From the NCBI RefSeq assembly GCF_016056275.1, contig NZ_JAECZA010000214.1:33897-97896 (forward strand): 64,000 nt of DNA. The letters are read 5' to 3'. Source of the stretch: Dendronalium phyllosphericum CENA369. Lineage in GTDB: Bacteria > Cyanobacteriota > Cyanobacteriia > Cyanobacteriales > Nostocaceae. Both the position numbers and the translations under genes were made by a program. The notes beneath the pieces are model-generated. The model searched no databases. It was not told the origin of the DNA and saw only the letters and a list, made by a program, of their open reading frames with translations. Positions 53,101 through 62,305 of the stretch are shown here, in pieces. Within the stretch, counting starts at the first letter, position 1; every line of letters starts with the position of its first letter.

Positions 53101-53364
53101 TTTTAAATGCGCTCTCCTGCTTAAATTCAGTTAAAGCATTTGTAAAGCTATCAGCTATTAGGCGACCCTAAAGAGCGACTAGCACAGCTGTTAGGTCTGT
53201 TTGGCAGCCGCCCTAGGGTGTCTACAGCTTTCAGCTAACACTATGAGTGTTTGTTTTATTGGTAACTTAATTAAGTCATTTATGACTAATTTCCCTAAGT
53301 TTAAAACAAACAACTCAATCTTGGAACTGACTGCTGTTGCCTTTTCGCTTTTGAGCTGATTAGA
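53101..53364 (-). other. petB-petD intergenic spacer
   Basis: This 264-nt spacer inside an operon contains short complementary words (ACCCTA and TAGGGT, about 53165 and 53212 in plus coordinates) that could fold on the minus transcript, and AGCTGAAAGCTG/AGCTGATAGC-type direct repeats. It may contain an internal promoter or RNA processing site, but I cannot identify one. Confidence 0.45.
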
Positions 53365-54012
53365 TTACAAAGGCCCGGAAATTCCTTGTTTGCGGATCAT
53401 CAAGAAGTGGAACAGCATGAAGACTGCAATTAGCCAAGGTAGCACAAATGTGTGGGCGCTATAGTAGCGAGTTAGCGTTGCTTGACCAACACTAGAACCA
53501 CCACGTAGAAGGTCGGAAATCAAAACGCCTACTACAGGAATTGCTTCGGGTACGCCGCTAACAATTTTCACCGCCCAGTAGCCAACTTGATCCCAAGGTA
53601 GGGAGTAGCCTGTTACACCAAAGGAAACAGTGATTACAGCTAAGATAACGCCACTTACCCAAGTCAATTCGCGGGGCTTTTTGAAACCACCTGTGAGGTA
53701 TACCCGGAAGACGTGCAAAATCATCATTAGCACCATCATGCTGGCAGACCAGCGATGAATGGAGCGAATTAACCAACCAAAGCTCACTTCATTCATGATG
53801 TATTGCACAGAAGAGTAAGCTTCGGCAACTGTTGGTTTGTAGTAAAACGTCATGGCAAATCCAGTGGCGAACTGGATGAGAAAGCAAGTTAGGGTAATTC
53901 CACCCAGGCAGTAAAAAATGTTGACGTGGGGAGGGACGTACTTGCTGGTTACGTCTTCAGCGAGCGCCTGAATTTCCAAGCGTTCCTCAAACCAGTCGTA
54001 AACGTTGGCCAT
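53365..54012 (-). CDS. petB: Cytochrome b6
   Basis: The 215-residue protein is the canonical length. It has Cys35 in FYCLGG (covalent heme c-prime site), bis-histidine heme ligands His86/His187 and His100/His202, and four transmembrane helices. It carries electrons between plastoquinol and plastocyanin/cytochrome c6 and supports cyclic flow. It starts at ATG 54012 and is divergent to ctpA. Confidence 0.98.
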   Translation of the reverse strand: MANVYDWFEERLEIQALAEDVTSKYVPPHVNIFYCLGGITLTCFLIQFATGFAMTFYYKPTVAEAYSSVQYIMNEVSFGWLIRSIHRWSASMMVLMMILHVFRVYLTGGFKKPRELTWVSGVILAVITVSFGVTGYSLPWDQVGYWAVKIVSGVPEAIPVVGVLISDLLRGGSSVGQATLTRYYSAHTFVLPWLIAVFMLFHFLMIRKQGISGPL

Positions 54013-54366
54013 ACAATCTCAAATTCCTAAAAATCGGATGCGGTTGTTCGAGCTCCCAATTGGCAATTTTGGGATTTTCATAAAGATGAGTTGGTTCGTC
54101 TGCTTTTAAGCTTTCAAAGTGATAAAAGTTTAAAAAAACTTAACACTCTGCCAATATGAAATATATTGCGTTACTTTGCAACCCAACACAAAAAATGGTG
54201 GACACAAGGTAGATCTTATCGTTTGTTGAACGCGATGCATTAGCATCAATTGCCTTCGCAAGTTGATGAGAACAATGCACCACTTCTATAAAAAAAGTAA
54301 CATAATCGAGAGATAGATTTCATCAACAACAAGCTAATTGAGCAGTTATAGGCAATTTCGGTTGAG
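54013..54366. other. Divergent promoter region petB-ctpA
   Basis: This 354-nt region should hold promoters for petBD and for ctpA. GCATTAGCATCAATTG and GTTGATGAGAACAATGC near 54237-54276 are partly inverted and could pair. I could not identify a known operator. No small gene seen. Confidence 0.45.
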
Positions 54367-54378
54367 GTGGACTTGAAA

Positions 54379-55623
54379 ATGGGGTTCATGGACAAACAAA
54401 TATTCCGGCTAGGATTTTCACTACTAATAGCTTTTTGCTTGGCGCTGGGCGGATTGATGGAACCCGCAGCAGCTTTGACGCAGGAACAAAAGCTCGTTTC
54501 AGAGGTTTGGCGAATTGTTAATCGTACTTATCTAGATGGGACGTTTAATCATCAAAATTGGGCACAAGTAAGGCAAAAAGCTCTAGAAAAGCCGCTTAAC
54601 GACCAAAAAGCGACTTACGGGGCAATTCAGAAGATGCTTAAAAGCCTCGACGACCCTTTTACCCGCTTTTTAGATCCCGAACAGTACCGCAGTTTGCAGG
54701 TGAATACCTCTGGAGAATTGACTGGAGTGGGCTTACAAATAGCCCTTAATCCCCAGACAGGAAGGTTGGAAGTTGTGTCTCCCATAGTGGGTTCGCCAGC
54801 CGATAAAGCTGGAATTAGACCGCGCGATCGCATTATCAAAATTGAAGGCATCTCTACAGAAAATCTCACTCTCGACGAAGCAGCAGCCAGAATGCGCGGC
54901 CCTATTGGTAGTCTGATTACGCTATTAATAGAACGAGACGGAGAGGGAGAAACAGAAGTTAGAGTTGTACGCGATCGCATTGCTCTTAACCCTGTTGTGG
55001 CAGAATTACGCGTATCTCCACAAGGTACGCCTGTTGGCTATCTACGCCTCAGTCAATTTAATGCCAATGCCTCAATGGAATTGGCACATGCTATTTCTAG
55101 TTTAGAAAAAAAAGGCGCTGCTGCCTATATTCTAGATTTGCGAAATAATCCTGGCGGACTATTGCAATCAGGAATTGAAATTGCTCGTCTGTGGCTAGAT
55201 TCCGGTACTATAGTCTACACAGTAAATCGGCAAGGTATTCAAGGTAGCTTTGAATCATTCGGCCCAGCCTTGACAGACGATCCTTTAGTCATTTTGGTCA
55301 ATCAAGGAACTGCTAGTGCCAGTGAAATTCTTGCTGGCGCGCTACAAGATAATGGTCGTGCTCATTTGGTAGGTGAAACCACCTTCGGCAAAGGCTTAAT
55401 TCAGTCCTTGTTTGAATTATCTGATGGTTCTGGCTTGGCAGTCACAATTGCTAAATATGAAACTCCGAAGCACCGAGATATTAATAAATTAGGTATTAAG
55501 CCAGATACAGCAATCGCCCAAGAACCTATAACCCGCGAACAGATTGCTACAGAAGCGGATTTACAGTATCAAGCAGCGTTGGAACAGTTAAAGACTAACT
55601 CGGTAATGGCGAAAAAATTGTAA
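54379..55623 (+). CDS. ctpA: Carboxyl-terminal processing protease CtpA (D1 maturation)
   Basis: From ATG 54379 (GAGGTGG ribosome binding site 8 nt upstream; a GTG at 54367 is also in frame) this encodes 414 residues. It has a signal peptide (about 10-33), a PDZ domain (about 110-200; GVGLQI, SPADKAGIRPRD) and the S41 protease domain with catalytic Ser in TASASE (317 in the longer form) and Lys342. CtpA removes the C-terminal extension of the D1 protein of photosystem II in the lumen. Being next to petB is common in cyanobacteria. Confidence 0.92.
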   Translation: MGFMDKQIFRLGFSLLIAFCLALGGLMEPAAALTQEQKLVSEVWRIVNRTYLDGTFNHQNWAQVRQKALEKPLNDQKATYGAIQKMLKSLDDPFTRFLDPEQYRSLQVNTSGELTGVGLQIALNPQTGRLEVVSPIVGSPADKAGIRPRDRIIKIEGISTENLTLDEAAARMRGPIGSLITLLIERDGEGETEVRVVRDRIALNPVVAELRVSPQGTPVGYLRLSQFNANASMELAHAISSLEKKGAAAYILDLRNNPGGLLQSGIEIARLWLDSGTIVYTVNRQGIQGSFESFGPALTDDPLVILVNQGTASASEILAGALQDNGRAHLVGETTFGKGLIQSLFELSDGSGLAVTIAKYETPKHRDINKLGIKPDTAIAQEPITREQIATEADLQYQAALEQLKTNSVMAKKL

Positions 55624-55713
55624 AAACTTCAGAATGTCAACAGCGAGAAGTTAGGAATTAAGAATAAAAACTCCTAACTTCTAACTTTTAACTCAGCACT
55701 CAGCACTCAGCAC

Positions 55714-56448
55714 TCACAAAAGAGGCTGTATCCGCAGCAAAGCTGGTAAATCCAGAGAGGCAAGGCGCTGATAAGCATTATCTATGACGCGTTCGCCCCT
55801 GAGAAAACCAGTATTCGCACCCGGACAAATGTATTGGAGAGTTTCTGGTGTAAAGCGTTTTAGCAGAGACTGAAGACTATGAATCTGTCTTGGCCAATGG
55901 AATGTTTTTGCTGTCCGTAACGGCATTGGTTCGCCTTGCTGGTTGGGAACTAAATGTCGTCCGGAAAACAGTACACCTCCAAAATCACTGTAATATAGGC
56001 AAGATGAACCAGGAGAATGACCAGGTGTCCAAATTACTTGTGCAGTTGAAGTAAAATTGAAATCCTGGGTAAAACTGGTTACGGTTAATCCTGGTAATAA
56101 ATAGGCTTCTTGCTCTTGAATGAGAATTTCGCACCCCATAGCTTGCTGAATTTCTGCTGTTTTACCAATAGCACCTCTATGGGTAAGAAATAACCAACGC
56201 ACGCCCCCATGCGATCGCAAAAAATCCTGATAGGTTTGGTCTAAAGCCGGGCAATCTATGAGGATATTGCCTTCATTTCTTACAATGAAGTAAGACGTTC
56301 CTCCTAATGTGTCCCGATTTGGTGGAAAGGCAAAGATGCTGTTTAGTGTGGAATCTGATTGGAGGTTTCCTTGGCTCGGAACTTTGGAAAAGAGTACAGT
56401 CCGTGGTGGCTTGGCTGTCTGACTTGGCTGTTGAGGTAGGGGACACAT
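55714..56448 (-). CDS. Metallo-beta-lactamase-fold protein with degenerate metal site
   Basis: The 244-residue protein follows the MBL fold: NIFAFPPNRDTLGGTSYFIVRNEGNILIDCPA-like opening, then LTHRGAIGKT where the HxHxDH motif is expected, WTPGHSPGSSC and VLFSGRHLVP. The first His is kept, but the second His, Asp and last His of the motif, and the Asp of the SGD motif (now SGR), are missing. So zinc binding is probably lost or altered. I recall the THRGxIG form in other cyanobacteria, so it may be family-wide. Function unknown. Confidence 0.8.
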   Translation of the reverse strand: MCPLPQQPSQTAKPPRTVLFSKVPSQGNLQSDSTLNSIFAFPPNRDTLGGTSYFIVRNEGNILIDCPALDQTYQDFLRSHGGVRWLFLTHRGAIGKTAEIQQAMGCEILIQEQEAYLLPGLTVTSFTQDFNFTSTAQVIWTPGHSPGSSCLYYSDFGGVLFSGRHLVPNQQGEPMPLRTAKTFHWPRQIHSLQSLLKRFTPETLQYICPGANTGFLRGERVIDNAYQRLASLDLPALLRIQPLL

Positions 56449-56637
56449 GAGGAAAAACCCGAAACTGAGGAGTTGCGAACAATTTGGTTACAGAGTTTGA
56501 CTTCTGAAGAATTTATAATTGAGAGTTAACAAGTGCTGTTAACCGTTCGGGGAAAAGTGGGTTTAAAGTCTGCCTTGTAGTGAGAGCTGTGGTGCTGTCA
56601 CTAAGAGTAGGACGTTTTTTCAAAATCATTGAAGATC

Positions 56638-58116
56638 ATGACATTTTGGTTTCTTCTCCTACTGGGACTAGCTACTTATTTAATGGTGCAGCGTAGCGTC
56701 GCTAACATCACCCGGACTCCAGTCTGGTTGTTGTGGTTGGTATTGATGACACCAGCATTACTATTGAGCGGATGGACGCTAATGTATGGGGCAAAACAAC
56801 CTCCACCACCATCACTGATCGTTTGGCCGTCCATTTTCTGTCTTTTGTTATACTGGCTGTTATTTCAATTGGGGCGTAAAGCGCCAAGAGATACACAAAC
56901 TGAACCCCAAGCTATTGAATCACAATCGGCTATCCATCCTACCGCAGAACCAGTAACCGTGCGCCCCATCGAACCAACGGAAGAAACCCAATTGCGAAAT
57001 TGTTTTCCCTGGTCTGTTTACTACATCCAAAATATAGAGTACAGACCCCAAGCCGTAGTGTGTCGGGGTCAGTTGAGAACCACACCAACTAGAGCTTATC
57101 AACAGATTAAAGCAAATGTTGAAAAAGAATTTGGCGATCGCTTTTTGGTGATTTTTCAAGAAGGTCTTAATGGCAAACCTTTTTTTGTACTTGTTCCCAA
57201 CACCCAAGCGGCTAAAGCAGCAAACACAGGTAAACCAGAAAAGTTAACGCGACCAGGATTAGCATTACTACTAGTATTCGCCACCTTACTAACCACTACG
57301 ATGGTTGGGGCAAGAATAGCTGGTATCGATCCGACAAAACTACAATCTAACCCAACTGTGCTTTTGCAAGGACTGCCCTATGCTCTAGGACTAATGACTA
57401 TCTTAGGCATCCACGAACTCGGTCATTATTTGACAGCTAGGTTCTATAAAATTCGCTCTACACTGCCATACTTTATCCCCATGCCTTTTTTCTTGGGAAC
57501 TTTTGGTGCATTTATTCAGATGCGTAGTCCCGTTCCCAACCGCAAAGCTTTATTTGATGTGAGTATTGCCGGGCCAATTGCTGGTTTTGTCGCTACATTA
57601 CCCTTGTTAATATGGGGTTTGGCTAATTCTCATGTGGTTCCTTTAACTGAAAAAACTGGGCTGTTGAACCCTGATGCTCTCAATCCTAAGTATTCAATCT
57701 TACTAGCGCTACTCTCAAAGTTAGCATTAGGCAGTCAGTTAACAACAACATCAGCTATTGATTTACACCCAGTAGCAGTAGCTGGTTTTCTGGGACTAAT
57801 CGTTACAGCCTTAAATTTGATGCCTGTAGGACAATTAGACGGCGGTCACATTGTTCATGCGATGTTTGGGCAACGAACCGCTATTGCAATTGGGCAAATT
57901 TCCCGCTTGTTGCTGCTACTACTTTCTTTAGTTCAGCCAGAGTTTTTTGTGTGGGCGATTATCTTATTGTTCATCCCCTTAATTGACGAACCTGCCTTGA
58001 ATGACGTTACTGAATTGAATAACGGACGTGACATTTTAGGCTTGATGGCGATGGCTTTGTTGGTGATGATTGTACTACCATTACCGCAAGCGATCGCCCA
58101 CTTCTTGCAAATTTAA
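56638..58116 (+). CDS. Site-2 protease (M50), EGY-like
   Basis: From ATG 56638 (the TTG at 56629 is also in frame) this encodes 492 residues. N-terminal helices (about 1-80) precede a Pro/Glu-rich cytoplasmic or stromal-type domain. The M50 metalloprotease part has HELGHYLTAR (about 259-268) and the GQLDGGHIVHAMFG motif (the NPDG-type Asp). IPMPFFLGTFGAFIQMRSPVPNRKALFDVSIAGPIAGF is the conserved EGY signature. EGY1-like proteases act in thylakoid development in plants; here a regulated intramembrane proteolysis role is inferred. Confidence 0.9.
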   Translation: MTFWFLLLLGLATYLMVQRSVANITRTPVWLLWLVLMTPALLLSGWTLMYGAKQPPPPSLIVWPSIFCLLLYWLLFQLGRKAPRDTQTEPQAIESQSAIHPTAEPVTVRPIEPTEETQLRNCFPWSVYYIQNIEYRPQAVVCRGQLRTTPTRAYQQIKANVEKEFGDRFLVIFQEGLNGKPFFVLVPNTQAAKAANTGKPEKLTRPGLALLLVFATLLTTTMVGARIAGIDPTKLQSNPTVLLQGLPYALGLMTILGIHELGHYLTARFYKIRSTLPYFIPMPFFLGTFGAFIQMRSPVPNRKALFDVSIAGPIAGFVATLPLLIWGLANSHVVPLTEKTGLLNPDALNPKYSILLALLSKLALGSQLTTTSAIDLHPVAVAGFLGLIVTALNLMPVGQLDGGHIVHAMFGQRTAIAIGQISRLLLLLLSLVQPEFFVWAIILLFIPLIDEPALNDVTELNNGRDILGLMAMALLVMIVLPLPQAIAHFLQI

Positions 58117-58310
58117 TGTAACAAGGCAGTCCCGATAAAAAAACTTTCATCGCTATGCATGAAAATGGGACTGGAGACTAGATATTAGTCTTTTTACTCA
58201 GCACTCAGCACTCAGCACTTTCAAGTTAGGGGTAAGGAGGAAAGGCAATGAAATTGCCCCTTCCCAGGCGATGCCTTCCTCTCACTCTCTTTTCTACCTT
58301 CTTTGTCACA

Positions 58311-58877
58311 CTAACTTGCAGCTGAATTAGCTGTCTCTGAAACTTTTTTGGTTGATGGAATGCCACCCATACGAATTTCAGAAGTGAAGGAAGCGGTACT
58401 AAAGCCATCAGAACGTTTCAATACACGCACGCGCATACGTAAATTGGGGCTAGCAAACCATAAACGCTCTTCAGCCGACACATTTTCGTACTCTGTAGTT
58501 AGAGTTAATGCGCCATCACTGCCTATTTTGTAACGTCCAATGATAGAGGTTTCCTTGGTAGAACCTATTTCCTGAAGAAATTTGCCTTCATTGGGATTAT
58601 CCACATCAGGTATTGAAACTAGCACGGAAGAACCACTGTCTTTTTTTTGATTTCCTTCCATTATCTCGTTCCAGGTTACTTTGGCACTACAAGCAGCGGA
58701 ACTAGGAGAAATTTCGTATCGTTGACATAGCTTGATTACCTCTGGACGATCTGTTGCTAGTATCTCAACAACGATGTCTGACTTACCATCTTCAAATTGC
58801 TGAAAAGCTAAATGGTGACTAGTACGATGGGAAAACCATTTACCAGCACTCAAATCAAAAAACTCTTTTATATTCAT
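58311..58877 (-). CDS. CpcS/CpeS-type phycobiliprotein lyase
   Basis: The 188-residue lipocalin-like protein starts [22 protein letters not shown] and has [35 protein letters not shown] and FTSEIRMGG, all CpcS/CpeS signatures. These lyases attach phycocyanobilin to Cys84-type sites on phycobiliprotein subunits. The subtype (CpcS, CpeS1 or CpcU) cannot be fixed without comparison. It is on the same strand as the next gene, an NblB-like HEAT protein, 75 nt away. Confidence 0.9.
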   Translation of the reverse strand: MNIKEFFDLSAGKWFSHRTSHHLAFQQFEDGKSDIVVEILATDRPEVIKLCQRYEISPSSAACSAKVTWNEIMEGNQKKDSGSSVLVSIPDVDNPNEGKFLQEIGSTKETSIIGRYKIGSDGALTLTTEYENVSAEERLWFASPNLRMRVRVLKRSDGFSTASFTSEIRMGGIPSTKKVSETANSAAS

Positions 58878-58952
58878 AAATGAAATTATCCTGCATTTAA
58901 ATGCTAAAAATCCTACTAAATTATTTCTTAAAAAATAGCAGGAGATACTGAG

Positions 58953-59633
58953 TTAAGCTCGATCGCTTTTTTCTTCTAGCCTCTTGAGGGAAATCCTTGC
59001 TGCTTCAGCGACGTTGGGATGAACGTCTTTTTCCAGATATTTCAAAGCTGATACGCTTTTGGGGGTAGGAAGATGTCCTAAAGCTTCTGCAAGACGTTGC
59101 CGCACTAACCAATCATCTGATTCGGCAAAGCGCAGGATATTATCTACAGACTCAACGTCTTCAATTTCTCCTAGCGCGGAGATTGCAGCTTGTTGCAACA
59201 CTACTTCCTGACTATCTAAAGCCTGAATGAGAATTTGGCGAGCGCGCGGATCTTTAAGATTACCTAGGGACACAGCTGCACTAAAGCGTACTAGCCAATC
59301 AGTATCTTCGTAAAATGCCCGTGCTAGCACTTCAAAGGCTCTAACATCGCCCAAATATCCTAAAGCACCGGCAGCATCAGCGCGGATACCATAGTCTGGG
59401 TCTGTTTCTAGAATTTTCATTAAAATTGGATAACTTTCTGCCGTTGGCTTAACTCCTAAGGCAAATATTGCCATAGAGCGCAGTTGCAGAGATTCATCAT
59501 CCAACACCTTTTTAATTAAAGGTACTGCATCTTCAGGGGCTACATCACGCAGACTGGCAAGAGCTACCATGCGATCGCGTAAATTCGGACTTTCTAACTG
59601 AACAGATATTTCCTCTAAGGGTAGAGCAGCCAT
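58953..59633 (-). CDS. HEAT-repeat protein, NblB/lyase-like
   Basis: The 226-residue all-helical protein has about six HEAT-like repeats with D-x-VR/x-ALG spacing (VPLIKKVLDDESLQLRSMAIFALG, ADAAGALGYLGD, AAVSLGNLKDPRARQILIQAL, AAISALGEIED). It fits the PBS-lyase HEAT-repeat family that contains NblB, a phycobilisome-degradation factor, and bilin lyase E/F subunits. Being upstream of the CpcS-type gene on the same strand supports a phycobilin role. Exact function is inferred. Confidence 0.8.
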   Translation of the reverse strand: MAALPLEEISVQLESPNLRDRMVALASLRDVAPEDAVPLIKKVLDDESLQLRSMAIFALGVKPTAESYPILMKILETDPDYGIRADAAGALGYLGDVRAFEVLARAFYEDTDWLVRFSAAVSLGNLKDPRARQILIQALDSQEVVLQQAAISALGEIEDVESVDNILRFAESDDWLVRQRLAEALGHLPTPKSVSALKYLEKDVHPNVAEAARISLKRLEEKSDRA

Positions 59634-59907
59634 TTTGGTTCAAAGCATCTTCTTTACTGATCTTTACTTTACCTGATTCGCTCATAAGGCTGTTGTTGTA
59701 ATGTCGTAAGAGTTGGGTGGCATTCCCGAACAGCATATATATGTATAAACAAGTACTATTAAATTATTTGAGAATGCTTATGTATTTTATTTAGCAGACA
59801 GAATTAACACTCAGCTGTGCCTCAGGTATGAAGAGATGACTTAGGTGGCGAACGTAGGTTAAAGGTGCAACTCTCAAATACAGCTTGAAACCTTGAGGAG
59901 AATAAAA

Positions 59908-60459
59908 ATGGTTCAACTCAGCGAACGTCCGGGTACAAAAAAAATCACAAACTTGCAAGATAAGTTCCTCTACAAAATTGGAACTATGCTTGATGCTGAA
60001 ATTCGCTTCTTGGAAGCACAACAGTTGATGTGTCAGTGTTGTCGAGATAACCAGTTAAAATCCTTGATTGAAACCCATGTTCGGGAAACCGAGCAGCAAA
60101 TTAAGAATCTAGAGCAGGTTTTTAGCACTTTGGGGCAGCAACCACAGCGGGTTAATTGCGATGCAGCAGCTGGTCTTGTCAGTGATGGTCAAAAATTAAT
60201 GCTATTGGCTAGCGATAATCCGACAATTGTAGACTTGGCACTAGCAGCAGAGCAGGCTAAGGTCGAACAGTTAGAGATTATCAGCTATCGTGGGTTGATA
60301 ATGAATGCTGAGGTGTTGGGGCACAATCAAGTAGTGCAACTGCTACGGCAAAATTTACAGCAAGAAGAGCAGACTGCTCAAAAACTTGAGCAATCTATGC
60401 CACAGTTACTTAAACAGGCACAGTCGGCAGGAGGTTCTGCTACTAGTAAGTCTCGCTAA
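59908..60459 (+). CDS. DUF892-like (YciF-type) ferritin-like protein
   Basis: With ATG 59908 (GAGGAG ribosome binding site at 59895-59900, 7 nt spacer; the TTG at 59893 is rejected) this encodes 183 residues. It is all-helical with the DUF892 pattern: LQDKFLYKIGTMLDAEIRFLEAQQ, ETHVRETEQQIKNLEQVF, LAAEQAKVEQLEIISYRGLI and AEVLGHNQVVQLLRQNLQQEEQTAQKL. Metal-binding Glu and His are present as in the family, but catalytic activity is unproven. It is followed by a good terminator. Confidence 0.75.
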   Translation: MVQLSERPGTKKITNLQDKFLYKIGTMLDAEIRFLEAQQLMCQCCRDNQLKSLIETHVRETEQQIKNLEQVFSTLGQQPQRVNCDAAAGLVSDGQKLMLLASDNPTIVDLALAAEQAKVEQLEIISYRGLIMNAEVLGHNQVVQLLRQNLQQEEQTAQKLEQSMPQLLKQAQSAGGSATSKSR

Positions 60460-60484
60460 AAGCTAAATATTTATTTGAATCAAT

Positions 60485-60515
60485 AAAGCCACAGATGTAA
60501 TGCTGTGGCTTTTCT
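60485..60515 (+). terminator. Terminator after the DUF892-like gene
   Basis: AAAGCCACAG (60485-60494) and CTGTGGCTTT (60503-60512) form a perfect 10-bp stem with an 8-nt loop, then TCTACT. Confidence 0.85.
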
Positions 60516-60734
60516 ACTCTTGAGATAACCTCTACGTGCCTTTGTATTGAAAAAAGCTAGGATTTGGCGCAGCTTTACAAAGAAACGGTATTGAGACTAT
60601 TGATAGACAACCATATACATAGTAAGAGAGAAAGAATACTTCAATAAACAAGTTAAGATTTGCTTGAATCCTGATAATTGCTGTGTTCTTAAGGATTTCA
60701 TGCAGTGGGATAACCACAACATTGTCGCAAATCT

Positions 60735-60764
60735 CACCCCGATTTTTGAGCGGGGTTTTCTTTT
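60735..60764 (+). terminator. Orphan terminator 1
   Basis: ACCCCG (60736-60741) and CGGGGT (60751-60756) form a stem with a 9-nt loop, followed by TTTCTTTT. The nearest upstream gene ended at a separate terminator 220 nt earlier. Confidence 0.75.
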
Positions 60765-61244
60765 AGTAGTGTGGTAAATTCTGCGATCGCTTTATTGTTG
60801 TCTACTACTAGTGGTATTTATTTAGACAGGACAAAGGCTATATCTATATAAATTGGCTAAAAATATAGACATGAAAAGCTTGAAAAAACTGTAAGCACAA
60901 CAAAATATTTTATTTAATTTACTGAATTTTTTAGTTAATACTATAGTGCTTATTTTAACAATTCAAGATGTCGATCTATGTATAAAGGTATTTCAAAATT
61001 TAATTAATTACGTAGGATTACGGTTATTTTTGCTCATATAACTTTGTTAAGCCTACCCAACAAATAACATCTCAGGTTAGTTTGGATGAATATTGCACTA
61101 AACTCAATCTTTTAAATAAGTAATGACGAAACTATCTTAAGCGGTTAGACTATAGTTCCAAAGAGATTACCGACAGGTAAAAAGCTGAAGTTGTAAGACA
61201 CTAGTTTTTCATAGAAGATAAGAGTTCAGTATTCGACTCAAATC

Positions 61245-61275
61245 AACCGTAGTAGTCCAACTACGGTTTTTTTGT
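61245..61275 (+). terminator. Orphan terminator 2
   Basis: AACCGTAGT (61245-61253) and ACTACGGTT (61260-61268) form a 9-bp stem with a 6-nt loop, followed by TTTTTTG. No gene precedes it for about 780 nt. Confidence 0.85.
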
Positions 61276-61814
61276 TTGGCGTTCAGAGTTAATATCATGT
61301 CCGGTTAAAGACTTACTGTTTAGACTGACGCAAAGACACGGGGACGCAGGGACAAAGGAGAGATTGTAATCATAAGTGATTAGGCGGACACGATATAACA
61401 CAGTATTTTTCTCTCCTAGTAGCAATAAAAGCGTCTGCGGAAAGCGATGTCTGACGACAAGCCGCTTTGGGTCTACACATTCCTAATAAATGTAAATTTT
61501 GTGAAATTTAAATAGTTATATTGGCTAAAACTATTTTGAAGTATGTAAAAAAATGCATTGCATAAATGCAGGATGAATTGGGGTTGAAATCGTTAAAAAA
61601 CCGTTATAAATTGGCAAACTCATCCACTAATGCAGCAAGGTTTAAAAAATACTATAGCATTCATTGTAGCTTTAAAAATGAGTTTTCTAGACATAATTAC
61701 TAATTTTATTAGTTTCTCTTGTATCTCTAATAAAGTAAATTTTAGTAGTTTTACCGCACCAATAATTAAGTTTTTATGAATAAAAAGAGTATATAGTTTT
61801 TCAGTTTTAAGTTT

Positions 61815-62201
61815 ATGTTTTTCAAGAGATTTGGTGGTGTAGTAGCAACGATAATCCTTTCATTTAGCAGCACAGCAAGCGCCCAAACAATTAATAACAA
61901 TCTTTATATTCAAGTAGGCTCTGGTAGTAATGGCGAACCAGTCATACTAGATTTGGCATCAATTAAAGGAACAGAATATGTCATTATACAGAAGCATGGT
62001 GACGGGATGACACAAACAAATCTTCGTGCTTCCTGCGGTCAGCATAAATTAATTTCAACAAGATTATCTTTTTACAACTCGACTGGGCAGTTGACGCGCG
62101 ATGATAAAACTAAGCGAGAGATGTCCCTCAAGCTTGGTACTCCTGAAGCTAATTCTATGGAAATTGTCTGTCGGGGGGCAGAAGTTCCTAATCATAAGTA
62201 A
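61815..62201 (+). CDS. Small secreted protein, unknown
   Basis: The 128-residue protein has a signal peptide (MFFKRFGGVVATIILSFSS, cleavage after TASAQ at about 24). The mature part has NNLYIQVGSGSNGEPVILDL, ASCGQHKLISTRLSF and a second Cys near the end (MEIVCRGAEVP). The two Cys may form a disulfide in the periplasm or thylakoid lumen. I do not recognise the family. It has no good ribosome binding site before the ATG. Confidence 0.65.
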   Translation: MFFKRFGGVVATIILSFSSTASAQTINNNLYIQVGSGSNGEPVILDLASIKGTEYVIIQKHGDGMTQTNLRASCGQHKLISTRLSFYNSTGQLTRDDKTKREMSLKLGTPEANSMEIVCRGAEVPNHK

Positions 62202-62305
62202 TCGATAACTTGAAAAAGAGAATGGACGAGCATTTTCTGGTGCGGGAAGTGCTGAATGTAGCCCATCCGATTCCGGAGTATCTAGTGATTATAAAACCTG
62301 AAGAC

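Larger units (their letters stand above)
60516..61814. other. 1.3-kb region without genes but with two orphan terminators
   Basis: No credible protein gene lies here; the small minus-strand frame at 60532-60717 has no support. Two strong rho-independent terminators (60735-60764 and 61245-61275) are not preceded by any gene, which suggests one or two small non-coding RNAs. The region is AT-rich. From about 61420 to 61480 it contains GCGTCTGCGGAAAGCGATG and GACGACAAGCCGCTTTGG, words of dispersed repeats. Confidence 0.6.

Noticed and set aside
60532..60717. 61-residue minus-strand frame
   Set aside because: Low-complexity AT-rich sequence, no ribosome binding site, and terminators on the other strand suggest plus-strand RNA instead.
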